From Paenibacillus_F sp047238265 (GTDB taxonomy: Bacteria; Bacillota; Bacilli; Paenibacillales; NBRC-103111), in the NCBI RefSeq assembly GCF_047238265.1, contig NZ_JBDFMM010000001.1:2728001-2792000 (forward strand): DNA of 64,000 nt. Reading direction: 5' to 3'. Both the position numbers and the translations under genes were made by a program. Below, one piece after another: positions 25,534 to 34,604 of this stretch; positions within the stretch are counted from its first letter, which is position 1; each line of letters begins with the position of its first letter. The notes beneath the pieces are model-generated. The model saw only the letters and a list, made by a program, of their open reading frames with translations. It was not told where the DNA came from and ran no database searches.

Positions 25534-25899
25534 ATGCAAAAACCAATCGAAGACCTCTGTGACGAATCCTGCGCGGGGACGGGACCGGACGGGACCGCTC
25601 TGGAGCATGCGAAAATGAACGAATCCATGGCCGTTAACATGGCCGAAATGTTCAAGGCACTCGGCGATCCCACGCGCGTCAAAATTATCTATGCGTTATC
25701 CCAGCAGGAATTGTGTGTCCACGATCTGAGCGTCGTGCTGGAAATGGGGCAGTCGGCCGTTTCCCATCAGCTCCGTTATTTACGGAATGTCCGGATCGTC
25801 AAGCGGCGCAAAAGCGGCAAAACCGTCTTCTACTCTCTGGACGACGATCATGTGAAAGAAATTTTCCGCCAAACCCTGCAGCATCTTGTGCACGTATAA
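25534..25899 (+). CDS. ArsR/SmtB-family metal-sensing repressor (CzrA-like)
   Basis: A 121-residue winged-helix protein. The recognition region is ELCVHDLSVVLEMGQSAVSHQLRYLRNVRIVKRRK. The C-terminal helix reads DDHVKEIFRQTLQHLVH, giving D-x-H-x10-H-x2-H, the alpha-5 zinc/cobalt site of CzrA and SmtB. An N-terminal CDESC may add thiol ligands, as in CadC, but the alpha-3 CVC motif is CVH. It should release the operator at 23162-23181 when metal binds. It is transcribed separately from the ATPase. Confidence 0.92.
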   Translation: MQKPIEDLCDESCAGTGPDGTALEHAKMNESMAVNMAEMFKALGDPTRVKIIYALSQQELCVHDLSVVLEMGQSAVSHQLRYLRNVRIVKRRKSGKTVFYSLDDDHVKEIFRQTLQHLVHV

Positions 25900-25904
25900 G
25901 AAAC

Positions 25905-25942
25905 AGAGTATCTATTCTCCGGAAATAGATACTCTTTTTTTT
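25905..25942. terminator. Bidirectional rho-independent terminator
   Basis: Perfect stem GAGTATCTATT/AATAGATACTC with CTCCGG loop and T8 on the plus strand. It serves the repressor gene and the convergent kinase gene, whose stop lies inside the stem. Confidence 0.92.
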
Positions 25943-27201
25943 GCGGACAAAGGGAAGATGATCATCACCTCGGACCCTTTGCCGACTTCGCTGGCAAACC
26001 GCATTTTTCCGCGCATGGCGTCGATCAGGCGGGTCGTGACCATAAGGCCGAGCCCGGTTCCTCTGCTCTTGGTCGTATAGAAGGGAGCACCCAGCCGCTC
26101 GATTTCTTCCTTGGTCATGCCGCTCCCGTTGTCGGTGATGGTAATAACGGCTTTTTGCTTGCGGATATGACCGTGAATCCGGATAAGACCGTCCGTTTGG
26201 GTCGATTCGATTCCGTTTTTGATCAGATTGATGAACGCCTGCTTTAGCTTGGAAGGATCTCCATCGATAAAAATATCGTCCTCGCAGGAAAGCCGGATGA
26301 CGGCTCCCGACATGCTGGCGTAAGGTTCGAGCATCGTCACGGCCTGCTGAAGCGAATCGCCGATATTGATGAGGCCCGTTTCGGTCAGTTCGGGTTTAGC
26401 GAACAGGAGAAATTCAGAGATGATTTTCTCGGCCTGATCGAGTTCACCGATAGCGATGTTTAAATAGCGGCCAAGCTTCTCGTCGGCTTCCTTCTGAGAA
26501 ATCTGGATATAACCGCGCGTCACTTGAAGCGGATTGCGGATCTCGTGAGCGACGCTCGCGGCCAGATCGCTTAGATGCTGGAGCTTCTCGGCTTTCTGGA
26601 TCTCGATACTCATCTGGTCATGTCGGAGCATATGCTGAAACCACAGGATGAGCAGAACCGGCAGCAGGAGCTGTACGACTGTAAGAAGACTTACCTGCGG
26701 CAGCAGGTCCTTCCAGACAAAACCGTGATGCGAAACGATGTAAGACAGCCAGAGGAGCAAAGCGGCGGTGCCGATGCCCGCGTACAAGAGCGACAGGGCG
26801 ATTTTTTTGCGTGAAGGATACTGGTAGAAGAATCTTGCCCTCAGCAGAATGGGAACAAAGCCGGCCGCATAGAGAATGACGTCCGAAACGCCGAAAGACG
26901 GGAACATGACCCCATGAAAAATGAGCATCATCCCGAGCGCCGTAAACCCGCCGTAGTACCCTCCGTACATAAAAGCGAGCAGAAGAGGAACGCCTCTTAA
27001 ATCCCAATAAAAATCGGGAACGAGGTACATGACCGGATAACTTATGCTGAAAATGCCGGAAAATCCCATCAGGATTCCCATCAGAAACCGGTTCCGGATT
27101 TTTTCTCTTTTGTAAAATCGGGTTAGCATAAAAATCTGATAAATATGAGGAGGAAATGTCATGATGAACAAATGGACAAGGATATCTTTCACGGGCCGCA
27201 C
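25912..27201 (-). CDS. Sensor histidine kinase with 5TM-LYT-like sensor region (KinB-like)
   Basis: A 429-residue kinase with GTG start. Residues 1-190 carry about six helices with the DLRGVPLLLAFMYGGYYGGFTAL pattern of 5TMR-LYT sensor domains. HisKA follows (AASVAHEIRNPLQVTRGYIQ, His at about 218), then HATPase_c (NLIKNGIEST, DNGSGM, GAPFYTTKSRGTGLGL). The architecture is that of KinB-type orphan kinases that feed the sporulation phosphorelay. No response regulator is adjacent, which supports that role. It is monocistronic. Confidence 0.88.
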   Translation of the reverse strand: MRPVKDILVHLFIMTFPPHIYQIFMLTRFYKREKIRNRFLMGILMGFSGIFSISYPVMYLVPDFYWDLRGVPLLLAFMYGGYYGGFTALGMMLIFHGVMFPSFGVSDVILYAAGFVPILLRARFFYQYPSRKKIALSLLYAGIGTAALLLWLSYIVSHHGFVWKDLLPQVSLLTVVQLLLPVLLILWFQHMLRHDQMSIEIQKAEKLQHLSDLAASVAHEIRNPLQVTRGYIQISQKEADEKLGRYLNIAIGELDQAEKIISEFLLFAKPELTETGLINIGDSLQQAVTMLEPYASMSGAVIRLSCEDDIFIDGDPSKLKQAFINLIKNGIESTQTDGLIRIHGHIRKQKAVITITDNGSGMTKEEIERLGAPFYTTKSRGTGLGLMVTTRLIDAMRGKMRFASEVGKGSEVMIIFPLSAKKRVSISGE

Positions 27202-27370
27202 TCTCTTTCTGAAAGAAAAAAGAACTCAGATTCCTATTATGGAGTTCTCTGGCAGATAATGCAATAAATAATGATGCCGCCCGGGCGGAAAATCATCAAA
27301 TATTGGTGAACATGGAGGATTATTTCACCAAGTTGTTGAATCTTTTCAGAACAAGCCGGAGGTGTTGAGA

Positions 27371-27523
27371 ATGAAAATACTCGTCAGCCAGCCTAAGCTG
27401 GAGCGGAATCTGCACGGCGAACCGCTGTTCATCTCGAAATGCGATGTACGCAGCCGTATCGTGAATCTGCGCACCAAAGAAATCACGGTTTGCGAGGATG
27501 CCGTAAAGGAGGATATCTCATGA
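27371..27523 (+). CDS. Uncharacterised 50-residue protein coupled to arylamine N-acetyltransferase
   Basis: ATG at 27371 is preceded by GGAGGTGTTGAGA, as strong as any RBS in the window. The 50 codons read MKILVSQPKLERNLHGEPLF, then ISKCDVRSRIVNLRTKEITV, then CEDAVKEDIS. The stop overlaps the NAT start as ATGA, and the NAT RBS lies inside this frame, so translation is coupled. It has two Cys residues and no membrane helix or signal. I know no family for it. The coding character (RBS, overlap, codon use like neighbours) makes it likely real. Confidence 0.65.
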   Translation: MKILVSQPKLERNLHGEPLFISKCDVRSRIVNLRTKEITVCEDAVKEDIS

Positions 27524-28305
27524 AAACCGACAGAGAAGCTTTAAAACCTGAAGTGGAGGCGTATCTCAACCGGATCGGTTACGAAGGGCCGCTGGATGGC
27601 AGTCAGGAAGCGCTTGCCAGGCTGCAGGAGCTCCACCTGCACACCGTTCCGTATGAAAATCTGGATATTCTGAACGGTGTTCCGCTGTCACTGGACATAA
27701 AACATTTATGCCACAAAATCGTCGAGCGGCGGCGGGGCGGCTACTGCTTCGAGCTGAACGCCCTGTTCGGCTGGCTGCTGCGCCAGCTCGGTTACCCCGT
27801 GACCGATTATGTCGCCCGGTTCTGGCGGGACGAGACGGAGCTGCCGCCAAAACGCCGCCATCACGTGCTGAAAGTGGAAGCGGAAGGAGTCAGCTACTTA
27901 TGCGACGTTGGCGTCGGGGGCATAGTGCCGAGAAGACCCGTCCGTCTTGCCGAGAAGGTGGAGCAGCGGCAGGGCGAGGAGCAATACGTCATGGAACGGG
28001 ACCCCGTATTCGGCTGGGTGCTTTCCGAGAAGCACCATGGAAGCTGGAGACGCATCTACTCGTTCACCGAAGAGCCTCAACTGCCCAAAGATTTTGTCAT
28101 GGCCAGTTTTTGGTGCGAGCACAGCCCGGACTCCATTTTCACAAAAAATGCGATGGTAGCCATCCGGACCCGGGAAGGACGAAATTCGGTGTCGGGCAAG
28201 GAGTTCAAGCTTTTCACCTCCGAAGGCGTGCAGACGTTCATCCCTGAAAACGATGCCGCCTACAAGGAAGCTCTGCTGACCCATTTCGGCATTCCGGCGG
28301 AATAA
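27520..28305 (+). CDS. Arylamine N-acetyltransferase
   Basis: A 261-residue cysteine acetyltransferase of the NAT family. The catalytic Cys lies in RRGGYCFELNALF, the His in RRHHVLKV and the Asp in YLCDVGVGG, completing the Cys-His-Asp triad. The N-terminal PYENLDILNG is also typical. It transfers acetyl groups from acetyl-CoA to aromatic amines and hydrazines, or to related natural substrates. ATG 27520 has AAAGGAGGATATCTC upstream and overlaps the preceding small gene. A longer open frame to 27439 is not supported. Confidence 0.94.
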   Translation: MKTDREALKPEVEAYLNRIGYEGPLDGSQEALARLQELHLHTVPYENLDILNGVPLSLDIKHLCHKIVERRRGGYCFELNALFGWLLRQLGYPVTDYVARFWRDETELPPKRRHHVLKVEAEGVSYLCDVGVGGIVPRRPVRLAEKVEQRQGEEQYVMERDPVFGWVLSEKHHGSWRRIYSFTEEPQLPKDFVMASFWCEHSPDSIFTKNAMVAIRTREGRNSVSGKEFKLFTSEGVQTFIPENDAAYKEALLTHFGIPAE

Positions 28306-28364
28306 AGCTTGCATAAACATGCCGCGTTGTGTATAGTCATTTCTAAGTTAACCAATTGAATATG

Positions 28365-28535
28365 TTGGGAATAGGTGCCCAGCCCCTCGGGGGAACTGGA
28401 GCTTAAAAGGGAAGTCCGGTGAAAAACCGGCGCGGTCCCGCCACTGTAACAGAGGAGTCAAGGCGAACATGCCACTGGTCTTAGACCGGGAAGGCAGCCG
28501 AAGATGATGATTCTGGAGCCAGGAGACCTGCCTGT
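28365..28535 (+). ncRNA. Cobalamin riboswitch upstream of metE
   Basis: The leader contains the conserved elements of the adenosylcobalamin riboswitch: AATAGGTGCC at the start, GAAGTCCGGTGAAAAACCGG, GCGGTCCCGCCACTGTAA and the B12 box GAGCCAGGAGACCTGCC (28515-28531). It is followed by a terminator, so B12 binding should shut off the B12-independent synthase. Confidence 0.95.
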
Positions 28536-28605
28536 TCTGACAGCACTGCTTTACCTACGGGAGATAGGGAGGTGTTAAAGTACGGGCCGCTGTATATACA
28601 AACAG

Positions 28606-28653
28606 AGGGCGTCTTTATCCTTGTCTGCTTCGGGATAATGACGTCCTTTTTTT
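28606..28653 (+). terminator. Riboswitch-controlled intrinsic terminator
   Basis: GGGCGTC and GACGTCC, with inner ATCC/GGAT pairing, make a hairpin ending in T7 between the B12 box and metE. Confidence 0.85.
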
Positions 28654-28732
28654 ATTTGATCAGTTAAAAAAGCAACGAAACAGAGAACTTATGCAAACAT
28701 CCAATTCAAGCGACTATCAGGAGGTCAAGATC

Positions 28733-31030
28733 ATGAACGCATTGACAAGCAGCAGTTTGGGATACCCGAGGATCGGAGCGGGACGTGAATGGAAGAAGGC
28801 GCTGGAGTCTTACTGGGCCGGCAAAATCGGCGAAGAGGAGCTGACGGGGAAGCTGGCGGAAATCCGTTTGGGAATTTTGCGCAATCAGCGGGAAAAGGGT
28901 ATCGGGCTTATCGCGGTCAACGATTTTACGGGATACGACCATGTGCTGGATACGGCCGTGATGTTCGGCATCGTACCCGACCGGTTCGCTTACGAGGGCG
29001 GTGAAGTATCTCTGCGCACCTACTACGCGATGGCGAGAGGGGAAGAGGGAGCGGCCGCGTGCGAAATGACGAAGTGGTTCAACACCAACTATCATTATAT
29101 CGTGCCGGAACTTCAAGGCGCCGAGCCGAAGCTGGTCGAGAACAAGCCTCTTAAAGCTTATCGCGAAGCGAAGGAGACGCTCGGAATCGAGGGCAAGCCC
29201 GTTCTGCTCGGACTGTTTACGTTTCTGAAATTGTCCAAAGGATATGTGGATACGGAAACCGATGCCTGGATCGACCGGCTGCTTCCGCTGTACGGCCAAG
29301 TGCTGAAAGAGCTGGAGCGCGAAGGCGCCGAATGGGTGCAGATCGACGAACCGGTGCTGTCGACTAACGTAAGCGCCGGCGATATGGAACGGATCGAGCG
29401 GATCTACAAAGCTTTGACCGAGGCGGCTCCGGGGCTGAACATTATGCTCCAGACCTACTTCGAATCCGTGGAACATTACGACAGGGTCGTACGGCTGCCC
29501 GTAAGCGGGATCGGGCTTGATTTCGTGCACGGCGGCGAGAAGACACTGAAACTTCTGAAGAGCGAAGGATTTCCCGACAGCAAAGTTTTGGGAGCGGGTA
29601 TAGTGGACGGCCGCAATATTTGGCGTTCCGATCTGAAGGAGAAGCTGAATACGCTTCAAGACATTTTAGCCGTCGTTCCCGAGGAACGGGTGATCGTCCA
29701 GACGTCCTGCAGCCTGCTGCATGTGCCGGTGTCCACCGTTCACGAAGACAAGCTGGAACCGGTGCTGAGAGACGCTCTTGCCTTCGCGGACGAGAAGCTG
29801 GAGGAAATCGTTCTGCTGGCGAAAGCGGCGGTATCCCCGGCGGCGGAAACCGACGAAGCGCTGCGGCAGAATGAACAAGCGCTTGCCGCCCTCCGGTCAT
29901 CCGAAGCCCGCGGCAACAAAGACGTGCAGGCGGCCGCTTTGCGGCTTCAGAAGGTACCGGCGGCGCGCGGCGCGGCCTTCGGCGAGCGCCGGGCTCTGCA
30001 GCGTGAAAAGTGGAAGCTGCCTTTTCTGCCGACGACGACGATCGGAAGCTTTCCGCAGACGGCGGAAGTGAGACAGGCTCGGTCCAAATGGAGAAAAGCG
30101 GAATGGACGGACGAGCAGTATAAAGCGTTTATCCGGAGCGAAATCGGCAAATGGATGAAACTGCAGGAGGAGCTGGACCTGGATGTCCTCGTTCACGGGG
30201 AATTCGAACGGACGGATATGGTGGAATTTTTCGGCGAAAAGCTGGACGGCTTCGCTTTCACGCGCAGCGGCTGGGTGCAGTCCTACGGATCGCGCTGCGT
30301 AAAACCGCCGGTTATTTACGGCGATGTGGCCTTTACCCGGCCGATGACCGTCGAAGAAACGGTCTACGCCCAGTCGCTCACGCCGCGTCCCGTGAAAGGA
30401 ATGCTGACCGGACCGGTCACGATTCTCAACTGGTCGTTCGTCCGGGACGACTTGTCCAGAGAAGTGGTGGCCTACCAGATTGCCCTCGCGCTGGGTAAGG
30501 AAGTGAATGCTCTCGAAGAAGCGGGAATCGAAATGATCCAAATCGACGAGCCCGCTGTCCGCGAAGGACTTCCTCTCAAGAAAGATGAGCACCGGGTTTA
30601 TCTCGACTGGGCGGTCAACGCCTTCCGCAGCACGACGGCGAACGTCCGGGCCACGACGCAAATTCATACGCATATGTGTTACTGCGAATTCCACGACATG
30701 ATCGGATCTATCAGAGACATGGACGCCGATGTCATCTCCATCGAAACATCCCGCAGCCACGGTGAGCTGATCCAAAGCTTCGAGCAGAACACGTATGAGA
30801 AAGGAATCGGTCTGGGTGTCTACGACATTCACAGTCCCAGAGTTCCTTCCGTCGAAGAAATGGCAAGCATGATCGAGCGGGCGCTGCGCGTCCTCGACCC
30901 GCAGCTGTTCTGGATCAATCCCGACTGCGGACTCAAAACGAGAGCCGCCCAAGAAACCGTGGCCGCCCTGCGCAACATGGTTGCGGCCGCCAAACAGAGC
31001 CGGGTAACGATGGCGGTTTCTCAAGGCTGA
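28733..31030 (+). CDS. metE: Cobalamin-independent methionine synthase
   Basis: A 765-residue enzyme, the usual MetE length. ATG 28733 (MNALTSSSLGYPRIGAGREWKKALESYWAG) has CAGGAGGTCAAGATC upstream. The N-terminal domain begins with the substrate-binding YPRIGAGREWK; the C-terminal catalytic domain has LPTTTIGSFPQT, QIDEPAVREG and the zinc ligands in THMCYCEF and NPDCGLKTR. It transfers the methyl group of methyltetrahydrofolate-triglutamate to homocysteine. Control by the upstream cobalamin riboswitch implies the cell also has a B12-dependent synthase elsewhere. Confidence 0.97.
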   Translation: MNALTSSSLGYPRIGAGREWKKALESYWAGKIGEEELTGKLAEIRLGILRNQREKGIGLIAVNDFTGYDHVLDTAVMFGIVPDRFAYEGGEVSLRTYYAMARGEEGAAACEMTKWFNTNYHYIVPELQGAEPKLVENKPLKAYREAKETLGIEGKPVLLGLFTFLKLSKGYVDTETDAWIDRLLPLYGQVLKELEREGAEWVQIDEPVLSTNVSAGDMERIERIYKALTEAAPGLNIMLQTYFESVEHYDRVVRLPVSGIGLDFVHGGEKTLKLLKSEGFPDSKVLGAGIVDGRNIWRSDLKEKLNTLQDILAVVPEERVIVQTSCSLLHVPVSTVHEDKLEPVLRDALAFADEKLEEIVLLAKAAVSPAAETDEALRQNEQALAALRSSEARGNKDVQAAALRLQKVPAARGAAFGERRALQREKWKLPFLPTTTIGSFPQTAEVRQARSKWRKAEWTDEQYKAFIRSEIGKWMKLQEELDLDVLVHGEFERTDMVEFFGEKLDGFAFTRSGWVQSYGSRCVKPPVIYGDVAFTRPMTVEETVYAQSLTPRPVKGMLTGPVTILNWSFVRDDLSREVVAYQIALALGKEVNALEEAGIEMIQIDEPAVREGLPLKKDEHRVYLDWAVNAFRSTTANVRATTQIHTHMCYCEFHDMIGSIRDMDADVISIETSRSHGELIQSFEQNTYEKGIGLGVYDIHSPRVPSVEEMASMIERALRVLDPQLFWINPDCGLKTRAAQETVAALRNMVAAAKQSRVTMAVSQG

Positions 31031-31099
31031 CCGAGCTGAACCAAGGTCCGACCGCCCCGGCCCGAGCCTCGTAGAACCTAAAGCCATTCCGAAATTCGA

Positions 31100-31136
31100 G
31101 CCTTTGTCCGGCGAAGCACCGGGCAGAGGCTTTTTT
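31100..31136 (+). terminator. Rho-independent terminator of metE
   Basis: GCCTTTGTCCGG pairs imperfectly with CCGGGCAGAGGC; T6 follows. Confidence 0.85.
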
Positions 31137-31251
31137 AGCGGGAAGAGAAGAAAGCGCGAGAGTGAGTTTCCAACCTGTTGGAAGAAACCCGTAAACATGG
31201 TAAGATAGGAGGATAAACGGCAAAAGGTAAGACCGTCATTCAGGAGGTATC

Positions 31252-31494
31252 ATGGCTAAGGCAAAAGTAAAACGTCCGACCCGGGATGAGTTTGAGCTGG
31301 AAGAACTGGGCAACCGGCTGGTGGAAGCCAAGAACGAAGATTCTTTGATTCTTCTTACGGTATGGGGCTGGGAAGAGCAGGTCTACGGCAGAATTACGGT
31401 CATGGATCCCCGGACGAGACTCGTCCATGTTCAGGACGGCGAACAGCTGACGAAAGTTCCTTTTATGGACATTATGCAGGTGGATAACGCCTGA
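31252..31494 (+). CDS. YolD-like family protein
   Basis: An 80-residue protein. RPTRDEFELEELGNRLVEA and LLTVWGWEEQVYGRITVMDPRTRLVHV match the YolD-like family, which is frequent in spore-formers and sometimes adjacent to UV-damage-repair polymerase (uvrX-type) genes. No polymerase lies here. CAGGAGGTATC precedes the ATG. It is monocistronic. The molecular role of the family is not established. Confidence 0.85.
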   Translation: MAKAKVKRPTRDEFELEELGNRLVEAKNEDSLILLTVWGWEEQVYGRITVMDPRTRLVHVQDGEQLTKVPFMDIMQVDNA

Positions 31495-31504
31495 TTTACG
31501 CTTC

Positions 31505-31529
31505 AAAGCACCCCTCGGGGTGCTTTTTT
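31505..31529 (+). terminator. Rho-independent terminator of the YolD-like gene
   Basis: AAAGCACCCC/GGGGTGCTTT hairpin followed by TTTTA. Confidence 0.9.
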
Positions 31530-31604
31530 ACTTTGCCGCGGAACGAATAGAATGAGGCGGCTATGGAGAAGTTAGGAGAATAATGGTAAAAGGAGCTAAT
31601 CCAC

Positions 31605-33152
31605 GTGAACGAAACCAACTCAAGACCAGTCGCAGCTTTTCCCCAGTTTCCGGAATCGTACTGGCTGGCTTCCGCGAAGATTCCCTCTTATTCCAGGCTG
31701 AACGAAAATATCCGGGTGGACGCCGCTATCGTCGGCGCAGGGATAACGGGTTTGACGACGGCCTACCTGCTGGCCATGAAAGGCTTGAAGGTCGCGGTTC
31801 TGAACGCGGGCCGTATTTTACACGGGACGACCGGATATACGACAGCTAAAATTACGGCCCAGCACGATTTGATCTACGATCAGTATATGACCGATTTCGG
31901 TGAGGAAAAGGCACGGCTTTATTATGAAGCGAACCGTGACGCTCTGCAGTTCGTCCGTCATCTCGTCAAGGCACACGACATCCGCTGTCAGTTCGAAGAG
32001 CAGGATGCTATCGTGTACACGGAGAACGAATCCTCCCTGCACAAAGTGTTCAAGGAATACGAGGCATACGAGAGACTGGGAATTCCCGGGGCTTATGTGG
32101 AAAAAACGGCCCTGCCTTTCGAGACGAAAGGCGCGGTCGTGATGAAAGATCAGGCCCAGTATAATCCCGTCCCGTTTCTTACGCATCTGGCGGAACAAAT
32201 TGTGCGGAAAGGGGGACGGATTTACGAGGAAACGACCGTAACCGGCTACGAGCCGGGAAGTCCGTCCGTTCTCAAAACAAGCGGAGGGTTTACCGTCAGC
32301 AGCCCGCATGTCGTGTCCGCTTCCCATTTTCCTTTTAACAATCTGCACGGGCTGTACTTCGCGCGCCTTCATGCGGAGCGTTCTTACGTACTCGCCGTCA
32401 AAACAGACAAGCGTTATCCCGGTGGCATGTACCTCAGCGCAGATAAGCCGAAGCGTTCGCTGAGATCCGTGCTGGTTAACGGAGAGCCGATGGTAATCGT
32501 GGGCGGGGAAGGCCACAAGACGGGACAAGGCATCTGTACGTTCCAATATTACGAGGCGCTTGAGAAATTCGCCAGGGAAACTTTCGGGGTGAAAGAAATC
32601 GCGTACCGCTGGTCGGCCCAAGACCTGTACACGCTCGACACGATCCCATATATCGGGCAGGAGCTTGATGACTATCCGAATCTGTATGTCGCCACGGGTT
32701 ACAAGAAGTGGGGGATGAGCTCAGGCATCGCCGCCGCCCAGTTGAACGCGAAACTCATTCTCGGGGAAGAGAGTCCCTACAAGGATTTGTTCTCGCCCTC
32801 CCGGTTTCACGCGAACCCGTCGGTTAAAACCTTTGTGGCGGAAAACGCGAACGTCGCCAAAGAACTCATCACCGGCAAGCTGGAGTTTCCTGCGAAAGAA
32901 GCCGATGAGCTCGCCGAGGATGAAGGAGCCGTAGTGCGTGTCCGGGGTAAAAGAGCGGGCGCTTACCGCGACCGCGAAGGCAGCCTGCACGTGGTCGACA
33001 CCACCTGCACGCATATGGGCTGCGAGGTGGACTGGAACGAATCCGAACGGACATGGGATTGTCCCTGCCACGGCTCCCGCTTCGCGTATACCGGCGAAGT
33101 GATCGAGGGTCCGGCTTTGAAGCCGCTGTCTAAAGTAGAGCTCGACGATTAG
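31605..33152 (+). CDS. FAD-dependent oxidoreductase with C-terminal Rieske [2Fe-2S] domain
   Basis: A 515-residue protein with GTG start at 31605 (AAAGGAG 9 bases upstream). The N-terminal DAAIVGAGITGLTTAYLLA is the dinucleotide-binding motif of a DAO/GlpD-type FAD fold, followed by TGYTTAKITAQHDLIY. The end (about 430-515) is a Rieske domain with CTHMGCEVDWNESERTWDCP and CHGSRF, giving the C-x-H...C-x2-H cluster ligands. Such fusions oxidise an organic amine or hydroxy substrate and pass electrons through the Rieske centre. The substrate cannot be read from the sequence. Confidence 0.92.
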   Translation: MNETNSRPVAAFPQFPESYWLASAKIPSYSRLNENIRVDAAIVGAGITGLTTAYLLAMKGLKVAVLNAGRILHGTTGYTTAKITAQHDLIYDQYMTDFGEEKARLYYEANRDALQFVRHLVKAHDIRCQFEEQDAIVYTENESSLHKVFKEYEAYERLGIPGAYVEKTALPFETKGAVVMKDQAQYNPVPFLTHLAEQIVRKGGRIYEETTVTGYEPGSPSVLKTSGGFTVSSPHVVSASHFPFNNLHGLYFARLHAERSYVLAVKTDKRYPGGMYLSADKPKRSLRSVLVNGEPMVIVGGEGHKTGQGICTFQYYEALEKFARETFGVKEIAYRWSAQDLYTLDTIPYIGQELDDYPNLYVATGYKKWGMSSGIAAAQLNAKLILGEESPYKDLFSPSRFHANPSVKTFVAENANVAKELITGKLEFPAKEADELAEDEGAVVRVRGKRAGAYRDREGSLHVVDTTCTHMGCEVDWNESERTWDCPCHGSRFAYTGEVIEGPALKPLSKVELDD

Positions 33153-33165
33153 ACCGCGATATACA

Positions 33166-33200
33166 CAAAAAAACCGCTCCGGCAAGGAGCGGCTTTTTTT
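33166..33200. terminator. Bidirectional rho-independent terminator
   Basis: CCGCTCC/GGAGCGG stem with A7 on the left and T7 on the right. It lies between the convergent Rieske and Eis-like genes. Confidence 0.9.
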
Positions 33201-33246
33201 GCGTGTTTTTTCAAAGAGCGTGAAGCGGTCCACCGGCGCTGATGAC

Positions 33247-34467
33247 TTAGAAGTAATCCGAGAAATACGGCTGGTCGTTCGTAATCAGCTTCTCCAGCAG
33301 TTGAACCGATTCTTTGTCCGCATGAAACCGGCGTATCCGCTGTAAGTAAGAAGGCCGCTTGTAGCTCATCAGCATCGTGGTCAGGGTCTGGATATCGAAG
33401 GATGCGGAAGGTGCTCCGCCCCCGTCGGCCAGCCGGCCTTGTCCTTCTTTGTCCACGGTCAAAGTGAACGTTCCCTGATTCCATTCCAGCATGGGATCAT
33501 GCAGATTGAAGGTCAGTTTGCATTCTTCGCCCTGTGCCTGGAACGGATACTGTTCGATAAACTGGCTTACATCCACGATCCGGGCCATGAAATAAGGCGC
33601 GATCGTTTCCTTGATATCCCCGTCCTCCAGAAGGAACGACATCGGCTCGTCCTTATAGGTGTGGCCTTTTACATAGGTGACCATGGAGAAATGCGCGCTT
33701 ATAAAATTCCACAGGCCCGTCCGGGCTTCTTCGTCAAGAAAAACCATTTCCTTCATATGAAAAATTTCACCCGCAATCCAGTACAGCAAAAATCCGGAAG
33801 GCTCGTGATCGGCATCGTAATAAATAGCCACGGTCATGTCATCGAGATCCCAGCGTAAATATTCTTCCCAGGCCAAATTGTTGCGCAGCATGGCGGCGTG
33901 GTTTTGCAGAGCGAAACGCTGATAGACGCTTTTGATATCGGGGTGTTCGATCGTCACCCGTTCCACGTTGCCGGGGACCGTTTTCAGCTTCGGAAGCTGC
34001 GTGTCTTTGACCTCGAACGAAATTTTATCGGAAATAATTTCCCAGCCCTTGCGCCGGTAATAAGGAATGGAGTAAGGATACAAATAGGAAATGGACTGCC
34101 TGCGTCCGCGCATGTTGGTGAGAGCCTGCCGCATCAGCTGGTTCATCAGCCCCATATTGGCATATTCGGGATAAGTGCCGACGCCGGTCAAGCCGCCCAT
34201 ATCGTACAACCGGCCGAAAATATTGACTTGAAACGGATACACGGCAAGCTGGGAAATCAGTTTGTCTTCGTCAAACCAGCCCAAAACGTCGGCCTGCTTC
34301 AGCACCGGCAGTTTTGCCTGGGCGATTTCCCGGTCTTCCCAGCCGAATGTTTGCAAATCATGGTTTGTAACCTGGAACACATAACGGAGCAGCTGGTTGA
34401 ACTGTTCTCCGTGCTGAGGCTCCACGCTTTTCATTTTGAGTCTTTCCTGCAGTTTCCGGCGGCTCAT
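33247..34467 (-). CDS. Eis-like GNAT acetyltransferase with SCP2-like C-terminal domain
   Basis: A 406-residue protein from ATG 34467 (GGAGGTGCGACG upstream; the longer frame to 34569 lacks an RBS). Residues about 1-290 make two tandem GNAT folds (LYDMGGLTGVGTYPEYANMGLMNQLMRQAL, then SISYLYPYSIPYYRRKGWEII). The last about 110 residues form an SCP2 sterol-carrier-like domain (LTFNLHDPMLEWNQGTFTLTVDKEG). This is the Eis family (enhanced intracellular survival), whose members acetylate aminoglycosides or cellular amines. The actual substrate is unknown. Confidence 0.88.
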   Translation of the reverse strand: MSRRKLQERLKMKSVEPQHGEQFNQLLRYVFQVTNHDLQTFGWEDREIAQAKLPVLKQADVLGWFDEDKLISQLAVYPFQVNIFGRLYDMGGLTGVGTYPEYANMGLMNQLMRQALTNMRGRRQSISYLYPYSIPYYRRKGWEIISDKISFEVKDTQLPKLKTVPGNVERVTIEHPDIKSVYQRFALQNHAAMLRNNLAWEEYLRWDLDDMTVAIYYDADHEPSGFLLYWIAGEIFHMKEMVFLDEEARTGLWNFISAHFSMVTYVKGHTYKDEPMSFLLEDGDIKETIAPYFMARIVDVSQFIEQYPFQAQGEECKLTFNLHDPMLEWNQGTFTLTVDKEGQGRLADGGGAPSASFDIQTLTTMLMSYKRPSYLQRIRRFHADKESVQLLEKLITNDQPYFSDYF

Positions 34468-34604
34468 CGTCGCACCTCCGTATCGGGTGTTCATGATATA
34501 GGATTCATCGGGGGATGGACTCCCAATTTCCAGCTTACCCTTTTCGACCGGAGTGTAATCAGCGTTCAAAGAGAGCTATAAGGGAACTAACAGGCCGCTA
34601 ACGA

